Part shown: positions 6,869 to 16,022 of the stretch, piece after piece | How the letters are laid out: each line of letters begins with the position of its first letter | How positions within the stretch are numbered: the first letter of the stretch is position 1 | Assembly: GCA_029262515.1 (NCBI GenBank) | Contig: JAJCZH010000018.1 | Coordinates: forward strand, 82,501 to 115,790 | Length of the DNA stretch: 33,290 nt | Direction of reading: 5' to 3' | DNA from: Deltaproteobacteria bacterium | GTDB lineage: Bacteria > Desulfobacterota > GWC2-55-46 > JADFVP01 | Translations under genes and position numbers: made by a program | Notes under the pieces: model-generated | The model's database searches: none | Seen by the model: the letters and a program-made list of their open reading frames with translations, nothing else | Told to the model about the DNA's origin: nothing

Positions 6869-9562
6869 ATGTCAGACAGATCGGCGGATACTTTGGAGAA
6901 GGTTTACGAGTCCGAAGCGGTAGAGGCCAGGTGGCGTGCACTCTGGGAGAAGCACGGGTTAGGCATTGCGGATGCCGCTAGCGAGTTAGAGCCCTTTACC
7001 ATGGTCATACCGCCGCCGAATATAACCGGTGCGCTGCATGTCGGGCACGCGCTCAATACCACTATTCAGGATATACTCGCCCGGTATAAACGGATGAAGG
7101 GCTTTAGCGTGCTCTGGCTTCCGGGTATAGATCATGCCGGAATCGCCACGCAGAATGTTGTGGAGCGCGCACTTGCCAAAGACGGCATAGACCGCCACAA
7201 GCTCGGCAGAGAGGTTTTTTTAGAGAAAGTATGGGAGTGGAAGGAGCAATACGGCAGTACTATCTTGAACCAGCAGAAGAGGCTCGGGGCTTCGTGCGAC
7301 TGGTCGCGCCTCCGCTTTACCATGGACGAAGGTCTGTCCAAGGCCGTTAGAGAGGTCTTTACCACGCTCTACTCCGAGGGGCTCATCTACCGCGGCAACT
7401 ATATCGTCAACTGGTGTCCGAGGTGCCATACAGCGCTCTCTGATATTGAAGTACAGTTTGAGGAGACCGATGGCAAGCTTTACTATATGGTCTATCCTAT
7501 AGTAGATGCGGACGTTTCCGAGGGCGGTGTAACATCTTTAAATGTTGCCACCACAAGGCCGGAGACGATGCTCGGAGATACGGCGGTAGCCGTCAACCCG
7601 ACCGACGAGAGGTACAAGGACTTAATAGGAAAGAGGATTAAACTGCCTCTAACCGGGCGCGAAATACCGATTGTAGGGGACGAGCACGTAAGCGCCGAGT
7701 TCGGTACCGGTGCGGTAAAGATAACCCCTGCCCACGACTTTAACGACTTTGAAGTCGCCGGCAGGCACTCTCTCGAATCGATCAACATATTTGATATAAA
7801 TGCGGTGCTTAATTCCAACGCTCATAAGTACGAGGGGCTCGATAGGTTTGCCGCAAGAAAGAAGATAATCGAGGAGCTTGAAGAACTCGGATTGCTCGAA
7901 GGTGTTGAAGCGCATAAGATGATGATAGGGGAGTGCTACAGGTGCTCCACTATCGTAGAACCACGTCTTTCAAAGCAGTGGTTCGTGAAGGTCGCCCCCC
8001 TTGCCGGGCCCGCTATCGAAGCGGTAGAGGACGGCAGTATCTCTTTTGTTCCGAAGAGCTGGGAGAAGACGTACTTTGAGTGGATGCGAAATATCCGCGA
8101 CTGGTGTATCTCCCGGCAGATATGGTGGGGGCACAGAATCCCTGCCTGGCACTGCGAGGAGTGTCAGTTCATAACCCTTCCGAGTGGCGCAACAGACCCG
8201 GTTCTCTGTGACGGGTGCGGAAGCGACAAGATCACTCAGGACTCCGACGTGCTCGATACCTGGTTCTCCTCTGCGCTCTGGCCCTTTTCTACTCTCGGGT
8301 GGCCGGAGCAGACCGAGGATCTAGCCAAGTACTACCCGACCTCGGTCCTCTCAACCAGTTTCGATATTATCTTCTTCTGGGTTGCGCGCATGATAATGAT
8401 GGGTAAGAAGTTCAAGGGCGAGGTTCCTTTCAAGGAGGTCTACATACACGCCCTTATACGCGACTTCGAGGGCAAGAAGATGAGCAAGTCGAAGGGCAAC
8501 GTCATAGACCCGCTCATCATGATGGAAGAGTACGGTACCGATGCCCTGAGGTTTACGCTCGCCGCCTTTGCCGCGCAGGGGCGCGATATAAAGCTCGCCG
8601 AAGAGCGCATTGCCGGATATAGGAACTTTTGCAACAAGCTCTGGAACCTTGCGCGCTTTACGCTTATGAACGTTGATGAGGGCTCAGAAGAGGCTGGAAC
8701 AGAGGTTGATGGAAGGTCTCTTGCCGATAAGTGGATCTTGACTAAGTTAGAAAAGTGTAGAAACGACGTAGAGACCTCTATCGACCGGTACCAGTTCGAT
8801 GCTGCTGCAAAGGCGCTCTACTCTTTTGTCTGGCATGAACTCTGCGACTGGTATGTTGAGCTTATAAAACCGGACCTCTGGGGAGATAACGGCGAAGAGC
8901 GCAAAAGGCACTCTGCCGGCGTTTTGCTTATCGTCTTAAGAGACACGTTAAAACTGCTCCACCCGATAATGCCTTTTATTACCGAAGAGATCTACTCCAA
9001 CCTTCCTGTAGAGAAGAGCGGTCGCGCGTTACATGAAGAGCGGTTCCCGGTCGGGCTCGGTACGTGGCCCGAAGAGGAGGCTGAACTCGATACAATTATG
9101 GAAGTAATACGCGCAATCAGAAACCTGAGAACAGAGAACAATGTAAAACCCGGTGTGAGTATCGAGTCAACCTGTCAAACGGACGGGGCCGATGTGAGGG
9201 ATACTCTTCAAAGAGGTTCAGAGTATATACAAAGAATTGCCAAGGTCAGTTCTGTTTCGGTTGAACCGGCCGGAGCGCCACCTGAGGACTCGGTCTCGTT
9301 TGTCATCACCGGCGGCCCGGTAGTCAGTATGCAGCTAAAGGGGCTTATAGATGTTGATGCTGAGGCTAGGAAGATAGAGGGCGAGATAGCCAAAGAACAG
9401 GCTGAACGTGCAGTTATAGAGGGCAAACTCGCCAACGGCTCTTTTGTGGGTAAAGCTCCGACAGTGGTGGTGGAAAAGGTACGGGCCCGGCTTGTTGAGG
9501 TTAATGAAAAGATTGAGAAACTTGAGGACGGCCTTGAGCGGATAAGGGGGATGGCCAAATGA
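6869..9562 (+). CDS. valS: Valyl-tRNA synthetase
   Basis: The 897-residue class I aminoacyl-tRNA synthetase charges tRNA-Val with valine in the cytoplasm. The HIGH-type signature is HVGH at residues 57-60, within PPPNITGALHVGHAL. The KMSKS loop is at 537-541 (GKKMSKSKGN). Between them lies the CP1 editing domain, with TTRPETMLGDTAVAV and GTGAVKITPAHDFND. The anticodon-binding domain follows, and the last 65 residues form the coiled coil typical of ValRS (EARKIEGEIAKEQAERAVIE). Length is normal for the family (about 880-950). It heads a tight cluster: its TGA overlaps the nadC ATG by four bases. A terminator-like leader precedes it and may couple expression to translation or charging status. 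Confidence 0.98.
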   Translation: MSDRSADTLEKVYESEAVEARWRALWEKHGLGIADAASELEPFTMVIPPPNITGALHVGHALNTTIQDILARYKRMKGFSVLWLPGIDHAGIATQNVVERALAKDGIDRHKLGREVFLEKVWEWKEQYGSTILNQQKRLGASCDWSRLRFTMDEGLSKAVREVFTTLYSEGLIYRGNYIVNWCPRCHTALSDIEVQFEETDGKLYYMVYPIVDADVSEGGVTSLNVATTRPETMLGDTAVAVNPTDERYKDLIGKRIKLPLTGREIPIVGDEHVSAEFGTGAVKITPAHDFNDFEVAGRHSLESINIFDINAVLNSNAHKYEGLDRFAARKKIIEELEELGLLEGVEAHKMMIGECYRCSTIVEPRLSKQWFVKVAPLAGPAIEAVEDGSISFVPKSWEKTYFEWMRNIRDWCISRQIWWGHRIPAWHCEECQFITLPSGATDPVLCDGCGSDKITQDSDVLDTWFSSALWPFSTLGWPEQTEDLAKYYPTSVLSTSFDIIFFWVARMIMMGKKFKGEVPFKEVYIHALIRDFEGKKMSKSKGNVIDPLIMMEEYGTDALRFTLAAFAAQGRDIKLAEERIAGYRNFCNKLWNLARFTLMNVDEGSEEAGTEVDGRSLADKWILTKLEKCRNDVETSIDRYQFDAAAKALYSFVWHELCDWYVELIKPDLWGDNGEERKRHSAGVLLIVLRDTLKLLHPIMPFITEEIYSNLPVEKSGRALHEERFPVGLGTWPEEEAELDTIMEVIRAIRNLRTENNVKPGVSIESTCQTDGADVRDTLQRGSEYIQRIAKVSSVSVEPAGAPPEDSVSFVITGGPVVSMQLKGLIDVDAEARKIEGEIAKEQAERAVIEGKLANGSFVGKAPTVVVEKVRARLVEVNEKIEKLEDGLERIRGMAK

Positions 9563-10485
9563 CGATGAAGAAGAGGGTAAGCAAGGGCTCGGTTCCGGTC
9601 AAAAGGAAGGACCGTGAGATGGCCGGGCTCTACAAGTACGCCGGTCTGTTGGTAAAGACCGCGCTGGCCGAAGATGTTGGAGCCGGCGACATTACGACCG
9701 AGGCCATAGTACCAGGGGATATGACCGGCACATGCAGAATTGTAGCGGACGAGAAGATGGTGCTCGCCGGGCTTTTTGTGGCCGAAATGGTATTCACCGA
9801 GATGGACTCAAAGACCAAGTTCAAGGCGAGGCATAAAGATGGTGATACAGTTACCAGGGGCGAAGAGATTGCGGTAGTCAAGGGCCCTCTTTGCTCTTTG
9901 TTAACTGCGGAGAGGGTTGCGTTGAACTTCTTGCAGAGGCTTTCGGGCATCTCGACCCTGACCTCCAAGTTCGTCTCGAAGATAGAGGGCTCTGGCGCCA
10001 AGGTTCTAGATACCCGCAAGACCACGCCGTGTATGCGCTCCTTAGAGAAGTATGCGGTAAAGGTCGGCGGAGGTTTCAACCACCGTACGGGCCTCTACGA
10101 TTATATCCTCATAAAGGACAACCACATAAAGGCCGCAGGTTCTCTGGCTGAAGCGGTCGGGCGCGTTGACGGCGCTTACGGCGGAGGCGCCCCGGTGGAG
10201 GTAGAGGTGACCACTCTCAAGGAGGTCAGAGAGGCCCTTAAGAGCGGGGCGGATATAATCATGCTCGATAACATGGATACGACCAAGATAAAGAGGGCGA
10301 TAGAGATTATAGACGACCACGCGCTGGTAGAGGTCTCCGGGGGTGTGAACCTCAAAACGATAAAGGGGATCGCCGCATGCGGTGTGGACTTTATCTCTGT
10401 CGGTGCGCTAACCCATTCGGCCCCTTCGGTCGACATTAGTATGGATGTAGTTATAGATGCTCGAAAGGTCAAGCGCAGAGGTTAG
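9559..10485 (+). CDS. nadC: Nicotinate-nucleotide pyrophosphorylase (quinolinate phosphoribosyltransferase)
   Basis: The enzyme converts quinolinate and PRPP to nicotinate mononucleotide, carbon dioxide and pyrophosphate in de novo NAD synthesis. The 308 residues carry the family signatures EDVGAGDITTEAI near residue 38, the NFLQRLSGI segment, KVLDTRKTTPCMR, GGGFNHRTGLYD, ILIKDNH and the C-terminal VEVSGGVN. The ATG at 9559 overlaps the valS stop (ATGA), and AAGGGGG at 9544-9550 gives a good ribosome binding site. A second ATG at 9565 is possible. The N-terminus is about 20 residues longer than the usual start, and that basic extension may not be conserved. The next gene, birA, begins inside its 3' end, so the two are probably translationally coupled. 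nadA and nadB are not in the window. Confidence 0.97.
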   Translation: MTMKKRVSKGSVPVKRKDREMAGLYKYAGLLVKTALAEDVGAGDITTEAIVPGDMTGTCRIVADEKMVLAGLFVAEMVFTEMDSKTKFKARHKDGDTVTRGEEIAVVKGPLCSLLTAERVALNFLQRLSGISTLTSKFVSKIEGSGAKVLDTRKTTPCMRSLEKYAVKVGGGFNHRTGLYDYILIKDNHIKAAGSLAEAVGRVDGAYGGGAPVEVEVTTLKEVREALKSGADIIMLDNMDTTKIKRAIEIIDDHALVEVSGGVNLKTIKGIAACGVDFISVGALTHSAPSVDISMDVVIDARKVKRRG

Positions 10486-11494
10486 AATAATCGAGCTGCT
10501 CAAGGGTGCAACCGGGCCTGTATCCGGCGCGCTTCTAAGCCGGGAACTCGGTATGTCGCGCTCGGCCGTATGGAAGCACGTGGAGGCCCTAAGAAAAGCC
10601 GGTTACGCCATTGAGGCGAAGCCGAGGGCCGGTTACAGGCTCGCTTCAAAGGATTTTCCTTTCGGAGCCGTCGAGCTGTTGAGTTCGGTTCAGACCGACA
10701 CTGTCGGCTCTCAGGCACTCTTTTTCGACTCCGTTGACTCTACCAATACCGAGGCGCTGAGGCTGGCGCGTGACGGCGCTGTCGAGGGCGCGGTGATAGT
10801 TGCCGATACCCAGAAGCAGGGTCGCGGACGCGTGGGGCGCAAGTGGGTCTCTCCGCCGAGAGTCAACCTCTATACCTCCATTATCTTAAGACCCTCAATG
10901 CTACCCCCTCATGCCCATATGCTTACCTTTCTTGCGGCTGTTGCCATGGCCGAGGTAATCGAGAAGGTAATTAAGAAGAGGCCTACGGTAAAGTGGCCGA
11001 ACGATATCTTGGTAGACGGGCGCAAGATCGCCGGCATACTGCTTGAGATGGATTCGGAGATCGACAGGGTGCACTTTGTGGTTATCGGCATCGGGGTAAA
11101 TATCAACCTCGATATCGATCTCTTGCCGCACGAATTACGTATAGGAGCCACATCCGTCTCTATTGAGGCCGGTTCTGATTATTCAAGGGTCGAATTCGCT
11201 ACGGCCCTTTATTATGCTCTTGAAAAGTGGTATAAGATTGTCTCAGGACTCGGATTCGGTCTCGACGGTTTCGCTCCCGTGGTCGAGGCTTGGAGGAGTT
11301 ACTTCTCTCATGAAGGCAAGACACTTCGAGTCAGCAGTTTTAATGATACTATTGAAGGTATCTGCGTTGGGATAGACTCCGACGGCGCATTGCTGTTAAG
11401 AAGGCCGTCCGGAGAGGTTGAGCGGATTATTTCAGGCGATGTTCAGCTCTGTAGAGTGGAGCCTTGGAATAACGAGTGCGAGGAGGGTGAGTGA
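10457..11494 (+). CDS. birA: Biotin-protein ligase with DNA-binding domain (BirA)
   Basis: A bifunctional protein of 345 residues. Residues about 8-65 form a winged helix-turn-helix (ALLSRELGMSRSAVWKHVEA). The catalytic biotin-protein ligase domain follows, with STNTEALRLA, the adenylate-binding GRGRVGRKW and KWPNDILVDGRKIAGIL. A small C-terminal SH3-like domain ends it. It should activate biotin to biotinyl-AMP, attach it to the carboxylase carrier, and repress biotin genes when uncharged carrier is scarce. The ATG at 10457 lies 29 nt inside nadC and has no strong ribosome binding site, which suggests coupling. No biotin synthesis genes or obvious bio operator are in the window, so the regulatory target is outside. 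Confidence 0.96.
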   Translation: MLERSSAEVRIIELLKGATGPVSGALLSRELGMSRSAVWKHVEALRKAGYAIEAKPRAGYRLASKDFPFGAVELLSSVQTDTVGSQALFFDSVDSTNTEALRLARDGAVEGAVIVADTQKQGRGRVGRKWVSPPRVNLYTSIILRPSMLPPHAHMLTFLAAVAMAEVIEKVIKKRPTVKWPNDILVDGRKIAGILLEMDSEIDRVHFVVIGIGVNINLDIDLLPHELRIGATSVSIEAGSDYSRVEFATALYYALEKWYKIVSGLGFGLDGFAPVVEAWRSYFSHEGKTLRVSSFNDTIEGICVGIDSDGALLLRRPSGEVERIISGDVQLCRVEPWNNECEEGE

Positions 11495-11502
11495 GCCGGG
11501 AA

Positions 11503-11525
11503 AGATCCGTTTTTTTGCTGGATCT
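11503..11525 (+). other. Small hairpin with a T-rich loop between birA and coaX
   Basis: AGATCC (11503-11508) and GGATCT (11520-11525) enclose GTTTTTTTGCT. Its T-tract is in the loop, not after the stem, so it need not stop transcription. The birA-coaX gap is only 80 nt, and no promoter is evident in it. Confidence 0.4.
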
Positions 11526-11574
11526 GTTGGCCGGGAATTGTTGGCTGCGATTGTTGAATAGATAGATAGAGAAG

Positions 11575-12408
11575 ATGAAGCTCGCCGTTGACATAGGCAA
11601 TACTTCGACAGTTGCGGGCCTTGTGGATTCCGGCAGCAACTCTGTACTGTACCATAAGAGGTTTGCTACTGATTCGCACCGGAGTGCAGAGCAGTACAAT
11701 GAGCTCTTGTGGGATTTTTCGGAAAAGCTTGAGAGTTTTGGCGCAAGCGGAGTTGACGGTCACTGTACGGGCGGCGCTATTATCTGCTCTGTAGTGCCGG
11801 ATGCGGTGCCTGGCATGGTCGCTCCTCTTGAAGCCTTGAGTGGAAATATTGTTTCCGTAGTCTCTGTTGACGGGATCGGCCACGGCCTGCCGGGTACTCA
11901 TATGATTCAGCCCGGAATGAGGTTGCAGGTCGATAATATTAGCGAGGTCGGCGCCGACAGGGTGGTTAACGGCGTGGCGGCTTATGAACTTTTTGGTGGA
12001 CCGGTTGTTATTGTAGACTTCGGTACGGCGCTTACGCTCGATTATGTGGACGCGGACGGCGTATATTGCGGCGGTATCATCGCACCCGGGTGCGGGATAT
12101 CTTTAGAGGCCCTCCACTTAAAGACCGCAAAGCTGCCGTTGGTCTCTTTAAAGAAGCCAGGTGAGCTGCCCGTTAGTGTGGTGGGTAAGAATACGGTAGA
12201 GTCTATCAGGAGCGGGGTTTACTGGGGAGCCGTATCCATGGTAGACGGATTGGTAGAGAAGATCAGGGGCGAAAAAGGCTTTTTAAAGCGAGTGGTGGCA
12301 ACAGGCGGTTTTGCCAGTTCCGTTGCCGGGAGTACCACTTCTATTGATGAGGTTGACGAGTTTCTGACCCTTAAGGGGTTGGGGCTCATATACGAAAGGA
12401 AGGGCTGA
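11575..12408 (+). CDS. coaX: Type III pantothenate kinase
   Basis: Phosphorylates pantothenate, the first step of coenzyme A synthesis. The 277-residue protein has the ASKHA-fold phosphate loop at its N-terminus (AVDIGNTSTVAGLV), then GADRVVNGVAA, the second phosphate motif VIVDFGTALTLDYV, GGIIAPGC, and the adenosine motif VVATGGFAS. It is about 20 residues longer than many CoaX proteins. The ATG at 11575 has only a weak AGAGAAG upstream. Its stop codon overlaps the next ATG (TGATG). coaX next to birA is a common arrangement in bacteria and supports the assignment. Confidence 0.95.
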   Translation: MKLAVDIGNTSTVAGLVDSGSNSVLYHKRFATDSHRSAEQYNELLWDFSEKLESFGASGVDGHCTGGAIICSVVPDAVPGMVAPLEALSGNIVSVVSVDGIGHGLPGTHMIQPGMRLQVDNISEVGADRVVNGVAAYELFGGPVVIVDFGTALTLDYVDADGVYCGGIIAPGCGISLEALHLKTAKLPLVSLKKPGELPVSVVGKNTVESIRSGVYWGAVSMVDGLVEKIRGEKGFLKRVVATGGFASSVAGSTTSIDEVDEFLTLKGLGLIYERKG

Positions 12409-12875
12409 TGGCAAACGGCAGTGCCAGAAACCTGTTTAAAGAGGGCAAGAGCCACCTTAAGGCGGAGAACATAGATAAGGCGCTGCGCTCTTTTGAGAAG
12501 GCGTACCGCGAGGACAAGAGCGACACGGAGATTATGTCGTATTACGGAATGTGCAAGGCCGTAAGAGGCGGCGGTGTCGGCCTCGGTATAGAACTCTGTA
12601 TCCGGGCGATCAAGGGCGATTACCGCAGGGGCGATTTTTATCTCAACCTCGGCAACGTCTATGTGGCCGCAGGCAACGTAAAAGGTGCGGTAAGTGTTTT
12701 CAGAAAGGGCCTCAGTTTCGACCCCAAGAATACAGGGTTGGTAAAGGCCCTTACCGGGCTCGGCTACAGGAACAGGCCTGTCATTTCGGTTATAGAGCGT
12801 TCAAACCCGATAAACCGCTTTTTCGGAAAACTGATGAGAAAGAAGCCCGGTGAAGAGGTTCCGAAGAGCTCCTAG
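12408..12875 (+). CDS. Small TPR protein
   Basis: The 155-residue soluble protein is mostly tetratricopeptide helices. Repeats are visible at about residues 7-40 (LFKEGKSHLKAENIDKALRS), 41-75 and 75-110 (DFYLNLGNVYVAAGNVKGAV and FRKGLSFDPKN). A basic tail follows (NRFFGKLMRKKPGEE). There is no signal peptide or membrane segment. The start overlaps the coaX stop by one base, and AGGAAGGG precedes it, so it is the last gene of the valS-nadC-birA-coaX unit. It is probably a protein-protein interaction adaptor. The partner is unknown. Confidence 0.85.
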   Translation: MANGSARNLFKEGKSHLKAENIDKALRSFEKAYREDKSDTEIMSYYGMCKAVRGGGVGLGIELCIRAIKGDYRRGDFYLNLGNVYVAAGNVKGAVSVFRKGLSFDPKNTGLVKALTGLGYRNRPVISVIERSNPINRFFGKLMRKKPGEEVPKSS

Positions 12876-12937
12876 GCCTGTCTGTAATGTGGTGTGGAGT
12901 CATTCGTGGCGCCACGCCAATGTGGTGATCGACAGGC
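12876..12937 (+). other. Nested inverted-repeat structure after the TPR gene
   Basis: The outer stem is GCCTGTC (12876-12882) with GACAGGC (12931-12937), seven pairs. The inner stem is TGGTGTGG (12890-12897) with CCACGCCA (12912-12919), eight pairs with one G-U. The inner region also contains the 12-nt palindrome CGTGGCGCCACG (12906-12917). It begins at the TPR stop codon and lacks a T-tract. It could be a structured 3' end or an RNA element. The rest of the gap to 13111 shows nothing clear. Confidence 0.5.
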
Positions 12938-13111
12938 ACGTCTGCCGGTTATTCTGTCTGTTCCGGTTTTTATTACCACGGTCTCGCTTCACGTCCCTTC
13001 TGTATTCCAGTTAACGAATCCGTTCCAAACCGGTCTCTGTTCGCGACGAAGGGTGTGATAACTCCCTGACGGAAGTGCCCGCCAATGGAATGGAAGGAGG
13101 CATGGAGAAGC

Positions 13112-13954
13112 ATGAAAATACGCGAAAGCCTCTTAAAGTATGTCTCGCCCAAGGTTCCGGTTGAGGGGCGTCTCGGTACTGTGCGCGCCCTTTCGTCCGC
13201 TCTCCCGGGCGGCGGCGAGCACGCAGAGGGCGTAGGGAGCCTCGGCCCTGGAGACCGTCTCACGATCCTCTTTATCTTAAGTTTCGATTCAGACCCCGGC
13301 GTCTCTAAAGAGGCCTCCGAGGGTTTTGTTGCTTTTAGCCCGGGCGAGCTGACCTCGGCTCTGGAACAGAAACTCGATGCGCGGCTTTTGAAGAAGTTGC
13401 TAGGTTTGCATGCCACAGACCCTTTGATACATGAACTTATCGCGAAGAATCCGGGTGCGGATACGAGTATAAAAGAACTGGTAGCACAGAAAAAACCGAC
13501 AGTTGAGGTTTCAAGCAGGCCGGAACCGGAGGTTCTCGAAGACGAAGATATCGGTATCTACCAGAAGATACTGGCGATGAATACCGCAGACAAGATAAAA
13601 CTCGCCTTTACCGGTGGTAAGACGGAGAGGGGTCTGTTGATCAACGACGCCAATAAGGTCGTTTCCAATGCGGTGCTTAAGAACCCGAGAATAACGGTTG
13701 GAGAGATTACCCAGGTTGTCAACTCCAAGACCGCAAGTGACGAGGTGCTGAGGCTTATAGCGCGCAATAAAGAGTGGGTAAAGAACAAGAACGTTCAGTT
13801 CGGGCTGATAACCAACCCCAAGACCCCGTTGCCTATTGCGATGCGCTTTCTCGATCATCTCGATAAGAGGGCGTTGGCCAAGATTGCCAAGAGCAAGAAT
13901 GTGTCGAGCGTGTTGTCGTCGAATGCGCTTAGAAAGATGCAGAGGATCAGGTAA
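13112..13954 (+). CDS. Conserved helical protein of unknown function
   Basis: A 280-residue, probably soluble and mostly helical protein. The N-terminal part (about 1-130) contains ESLLKYVSPKVP and looks like a small helical domain that includes ELTSALEQKLDARLLKKLL. The C-terminal part (about 155-280) is repetitive: DKIKLAFTGGKTERGLLI, KVVSNAVLKNPRITVGEI, SDEVLRLIARNKEWVKN and LITNPKTPLPIAMRFLDHL resemble successive helical-hairpin units, HEAT-like. I recall close relatives in Geobacter-type deltaproteobacteria, annotated only as hypothetical. The ATG at 13112 follows AAGGAGG (13094-13100). An in-frame ATG at 13085 would add nine residues. No function can be assigned. Confidence 0.8.
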   Translation: MKIRESLLKYVSPKVPVEGRLGTVRALSSALPGGGEHAEGVGSLGPGDRLTILFILSFDSDPGVSKEASEGFVAFSPGELTSALEQKLDARLLKKLLGLHATDPLIHELIAKNPGADTSIKELVAQKKPTVEVSSRPEPEVLEDEDIGIYQKILAMNTADKIKLAFTGGKTERGLLINDANKVVSNAVLKNPRITVGEITQVVNSKTASDEVLRLIARNKEWVKNKNVQFGLITNPKTPLPIAMRFLDHLDKRALAKIAKSKNVSSVLSSNALRKMQRIR

Positions 13955-14020
13955 CGCGGCCGGTACTACAGGCTGCGTTTGTGATGACTGTAAGTTCTGT
14001 TAGAAGAAGGAGTTAGGCGT

Positions 14021-14869
14021 ATGCCGATAGGATTTCATCTGTCCATAGCAGGCGGGTTCTCCCGCGCAATAGACAGGGCTGAGGAACTTGGTTGCGATGC
14101 GCTCCAGATATTCGGGCGTAACCCGAGGTCGTGGGCCTTGAAGCCGGTTAAGGGTGAGGAAGTCTCCCTCTTCAAAGAGAGGCGTGCTGAGGCCAAGATA
14201 AAGACGGTGGCCGTTCATACGACCTATCTTATAAACCTCTCTTCACCTAAGGACGAAATATTTGAAAAGTCGGTAAAACTCTTCTGCGACGAACTCGCTA
14301 TCGCCGAGTCGCTCGGTGCCGATTATCTCGTGACCCACTTGGGCAGCTCTACCGGTGCCGGTGCTGATGTGGCTTTTGAGAGGATAGAGGCGGCCTTAAA
14401 GGTCGTTGCTGAAGCAGGGCTTGGCAAGCAGACAATGATACTCTTTGAAAATAGCGCCGGAAGCGGAGCGACTATCGGTTGCGTTTTGGAAGAGATTGGT
14501 CGAGCGGTTAAGCTGGCAACTAAAGCGGGACTCTCCACAGGGCTCTGTTTTGACACATGTCACGGTTTTGCCGCCGGTTACTCTTTGCAGGAAAAGGGTG
14601 GAATGGACGAGCTTGTGAAGGTCATAAAACGGGAGGTCGGAATGAAGCAGTTTCGGTTGATTCACCTGAACGACTCGAAGACCGGATTCGACTCAAGGGT
14701 AGACCGTCACGCCAACCTCGGTGAGGGTTTTATCGGTATGGAGGGTCTAGCCGAGTTTTTCAGCCGTTCAACCATAAGAAAACTGCCCGTAATTCTGGAG
14801 ACTCCGCAGAAGGAGCCGGGCGATGAGGAGAAGAACCTGAAAGCCGCAAGGAGTCTAATCTGTACTTGA
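14021..14869 (+). CDS. nfo: Endonuclease IV (AP endonuclease)
   Basis: A base-excision-repair enzyme that cuts 5' of abasic sites in DNA using three zinc ions. The 282-residue TIM-barrel shows GFHLSIAGGFSRAIDRAEEL at the N-terminus, DALQIFGRNPRSW, VHTTYLINLSSP, LVTHLGS, ILFENSAGSG, the FDTCHGFAAGY segment, LIHLNDSK, DRHANLGEGFIG and VILETPQ. These carry the expected His, Glu and Asp metal ligands. Length is normal (about 280). A good ribosome binding site (AAGGAG) precedes the ATG. It lies 66 nt after the helical protein and may share its transcript. trxB downstream appears to have its own promoter. Confidence 0.97.
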   Translation: MPIGFHLSIAGGFSRAIDRAEELGCDALQIFGRNPRSWALKPVKGEEVSLFKERRAEAKIKTVAVHTTYLINLSSPKDEIFEKSVKLFCDELAIAESLGADYLVTHLGSSTGAGADVAFERIEAALKVVAEAGLGKQTMILFENSAGSGATIGCVLEEIGRAVKLATKAGLSTGLCFDTCHGFAAGYSLQEKGGMDELVKVIKREVGMKQFRLIHLNDSKTGFDSRVDRHANLGEGFIGMEGLAEFFSRSTIRKLPVILETPQKEPGDEEKNLKAARSLICT

Positions 14870-14919
14870 AACGGTTTCGGGCGGTTTTAAGCACTCTGGC
14901 CGGCAGCCGGATAAATGGC

Positions 14920-14948
14920 TTGAACTGTAGGGCTTTTGCGGTTACGAT
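14920..14948 (+). promoter_or_regulatory. Candidate sigma-70 promoter of trxB
   Basis: TTGAAC (14920-14925), a 17-nt spacer, then TACGAT (14943-14948), about 40 nt upstream of the trxB ATG. AAAGGGG near 14974-14980 is the ribosome binding site. Confidence 0.5.
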
Positions 14949-14987
14949 ATTTTTATATTCATTCTATTTATAAGAAAGGGGTTTGTT

Positions 14988-15935
14988 ATGTACGATCTGG
15001 TTATAATCGGCGGCGGCCCGGGCGGGCTCTGCGCCGGGATATACGCTACGCGCCTTAGGTTGAAGACTATTTTAATAGAGAAGGAACTTATCGGAGGGCA
15101 GATAGCCCTGACCGACGTTATAGAGAATTATCCCGGTTTTCCGTCGATTTCAGGTATGGCGTTGGTGGAGAAGTTCGAAGAGCATGCCAGATCATTCGGC
15201 TTAGAGATTAAGATGGCCGGTGTTGAAAGCATTGCTTCGGACGGGGATACGAAGGTCTTGCAGACGACCGACGGTGAGATTAGAACAAAGGCCGTTATTT
15301 TAGCAACAGGCGCCAAGCCCTCCCGGTTAGGGGTTCCGAATGAGGTCGAGATGACCGGCAAGGGGGTTTCGTACTGCGCCACATGCGACGGGCCGTTCTT
15401 CAGAAACCTGACGGTAATGGTAGTCGGCGGCGGAGATACCGCCTTAAAAGAGGCCAATTACCTTGCGAAGATCGCCTCCAAGGTCTATCTCGTTCACAGG
15501 AGGGACCAGTTCAGGGGAGAGAAGATTCAGCAGGAGAGGGTGGAAGAGGCCGAAAATATTGAGATACTGCGCAGCCATATCCTTAAAGAGGTTGTTGGAG
15601 ATAAGGTCGTAGAGGGCGTTGTGGTCGAAGACCTCAAGACTGGCGAGAGCCGCGATATTGCCTTGGAAGGCGTCTTTATCTTTGTTGGTATTATTCCGAC
15701 TACCGATTTTGTGAATGTGGAGAAGGATGAGAGCGGCTTTATTATTTCTGACTCGAAGATGGGAACGAGCGAGCCCGGAATCTTCGTTGCCGGCGACTGC
15801 CGCGATACACCTCTTCTTCAGGTTGCCACTGCCGTAGGAGACGGGGCAATAGCCGCCTATACCGCAGAAGCTTATATCGAGTCTTTAGTGAACGTGACGC
15901 CGAGAACGAGTAAGAATCCGGCTAAACTGGTATAA
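14988..15935 (+). CDS. trxB: Thioredoxin reductase (NADPH)
   Basis: An FAD-dependent enzyme that reduces thioredoxin with NADPH in the cytoplasm. The 315 residues show the FAD-binding GGGPGG (8-13), the redox-active disulfide C130-ATC133 (SYCATCDGPFF), the NADPH-binding VVGGGDTALKEA with the basic VHRRDQFR, and the C-terminal FAD motif GIFVAGDCRD. Length and order match low-molecular-weight bacterial TrxB. The start has AAAGGGG upstream. No thioredoxin gene adjoins it. Confidence 0.96.
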   Translation: MYDLVIIGGGPGGLCAGIYATRLRLKTILIEKELIGGQIALTDVIENYPGFPSISGMALVEKFEEHARSFGLEIKMAGVESIASDGDTKVLQTTDGEIRTKAVILATGAKPSRLGVPNEVEMTGKGVSYCATCDGPFFRNLTVMVVGGGDTALKEANYLAKIASKVYLVHRRDQFRGEKIQQERVEEAENIEILRSHILKEVVGDKVVEGVVVEDLKTGESRDIALEGVFIFVGIIPTTDFVNVEKDESGFIISDSKMGTSEPGIFVAGDCRDTPLLQVATAVGDGAIAAYTAEAYIESLVNVTPRTSKNPAKLV

Positions 15936-16022
15936 GGCCGGAGCCGTAGTCTGTGTGAGTAGATTAGAAGTTGTTCGAATGGATACGTTGACAGTTATCA
16001 TTACTGAGGTTTGAGTAGCACA

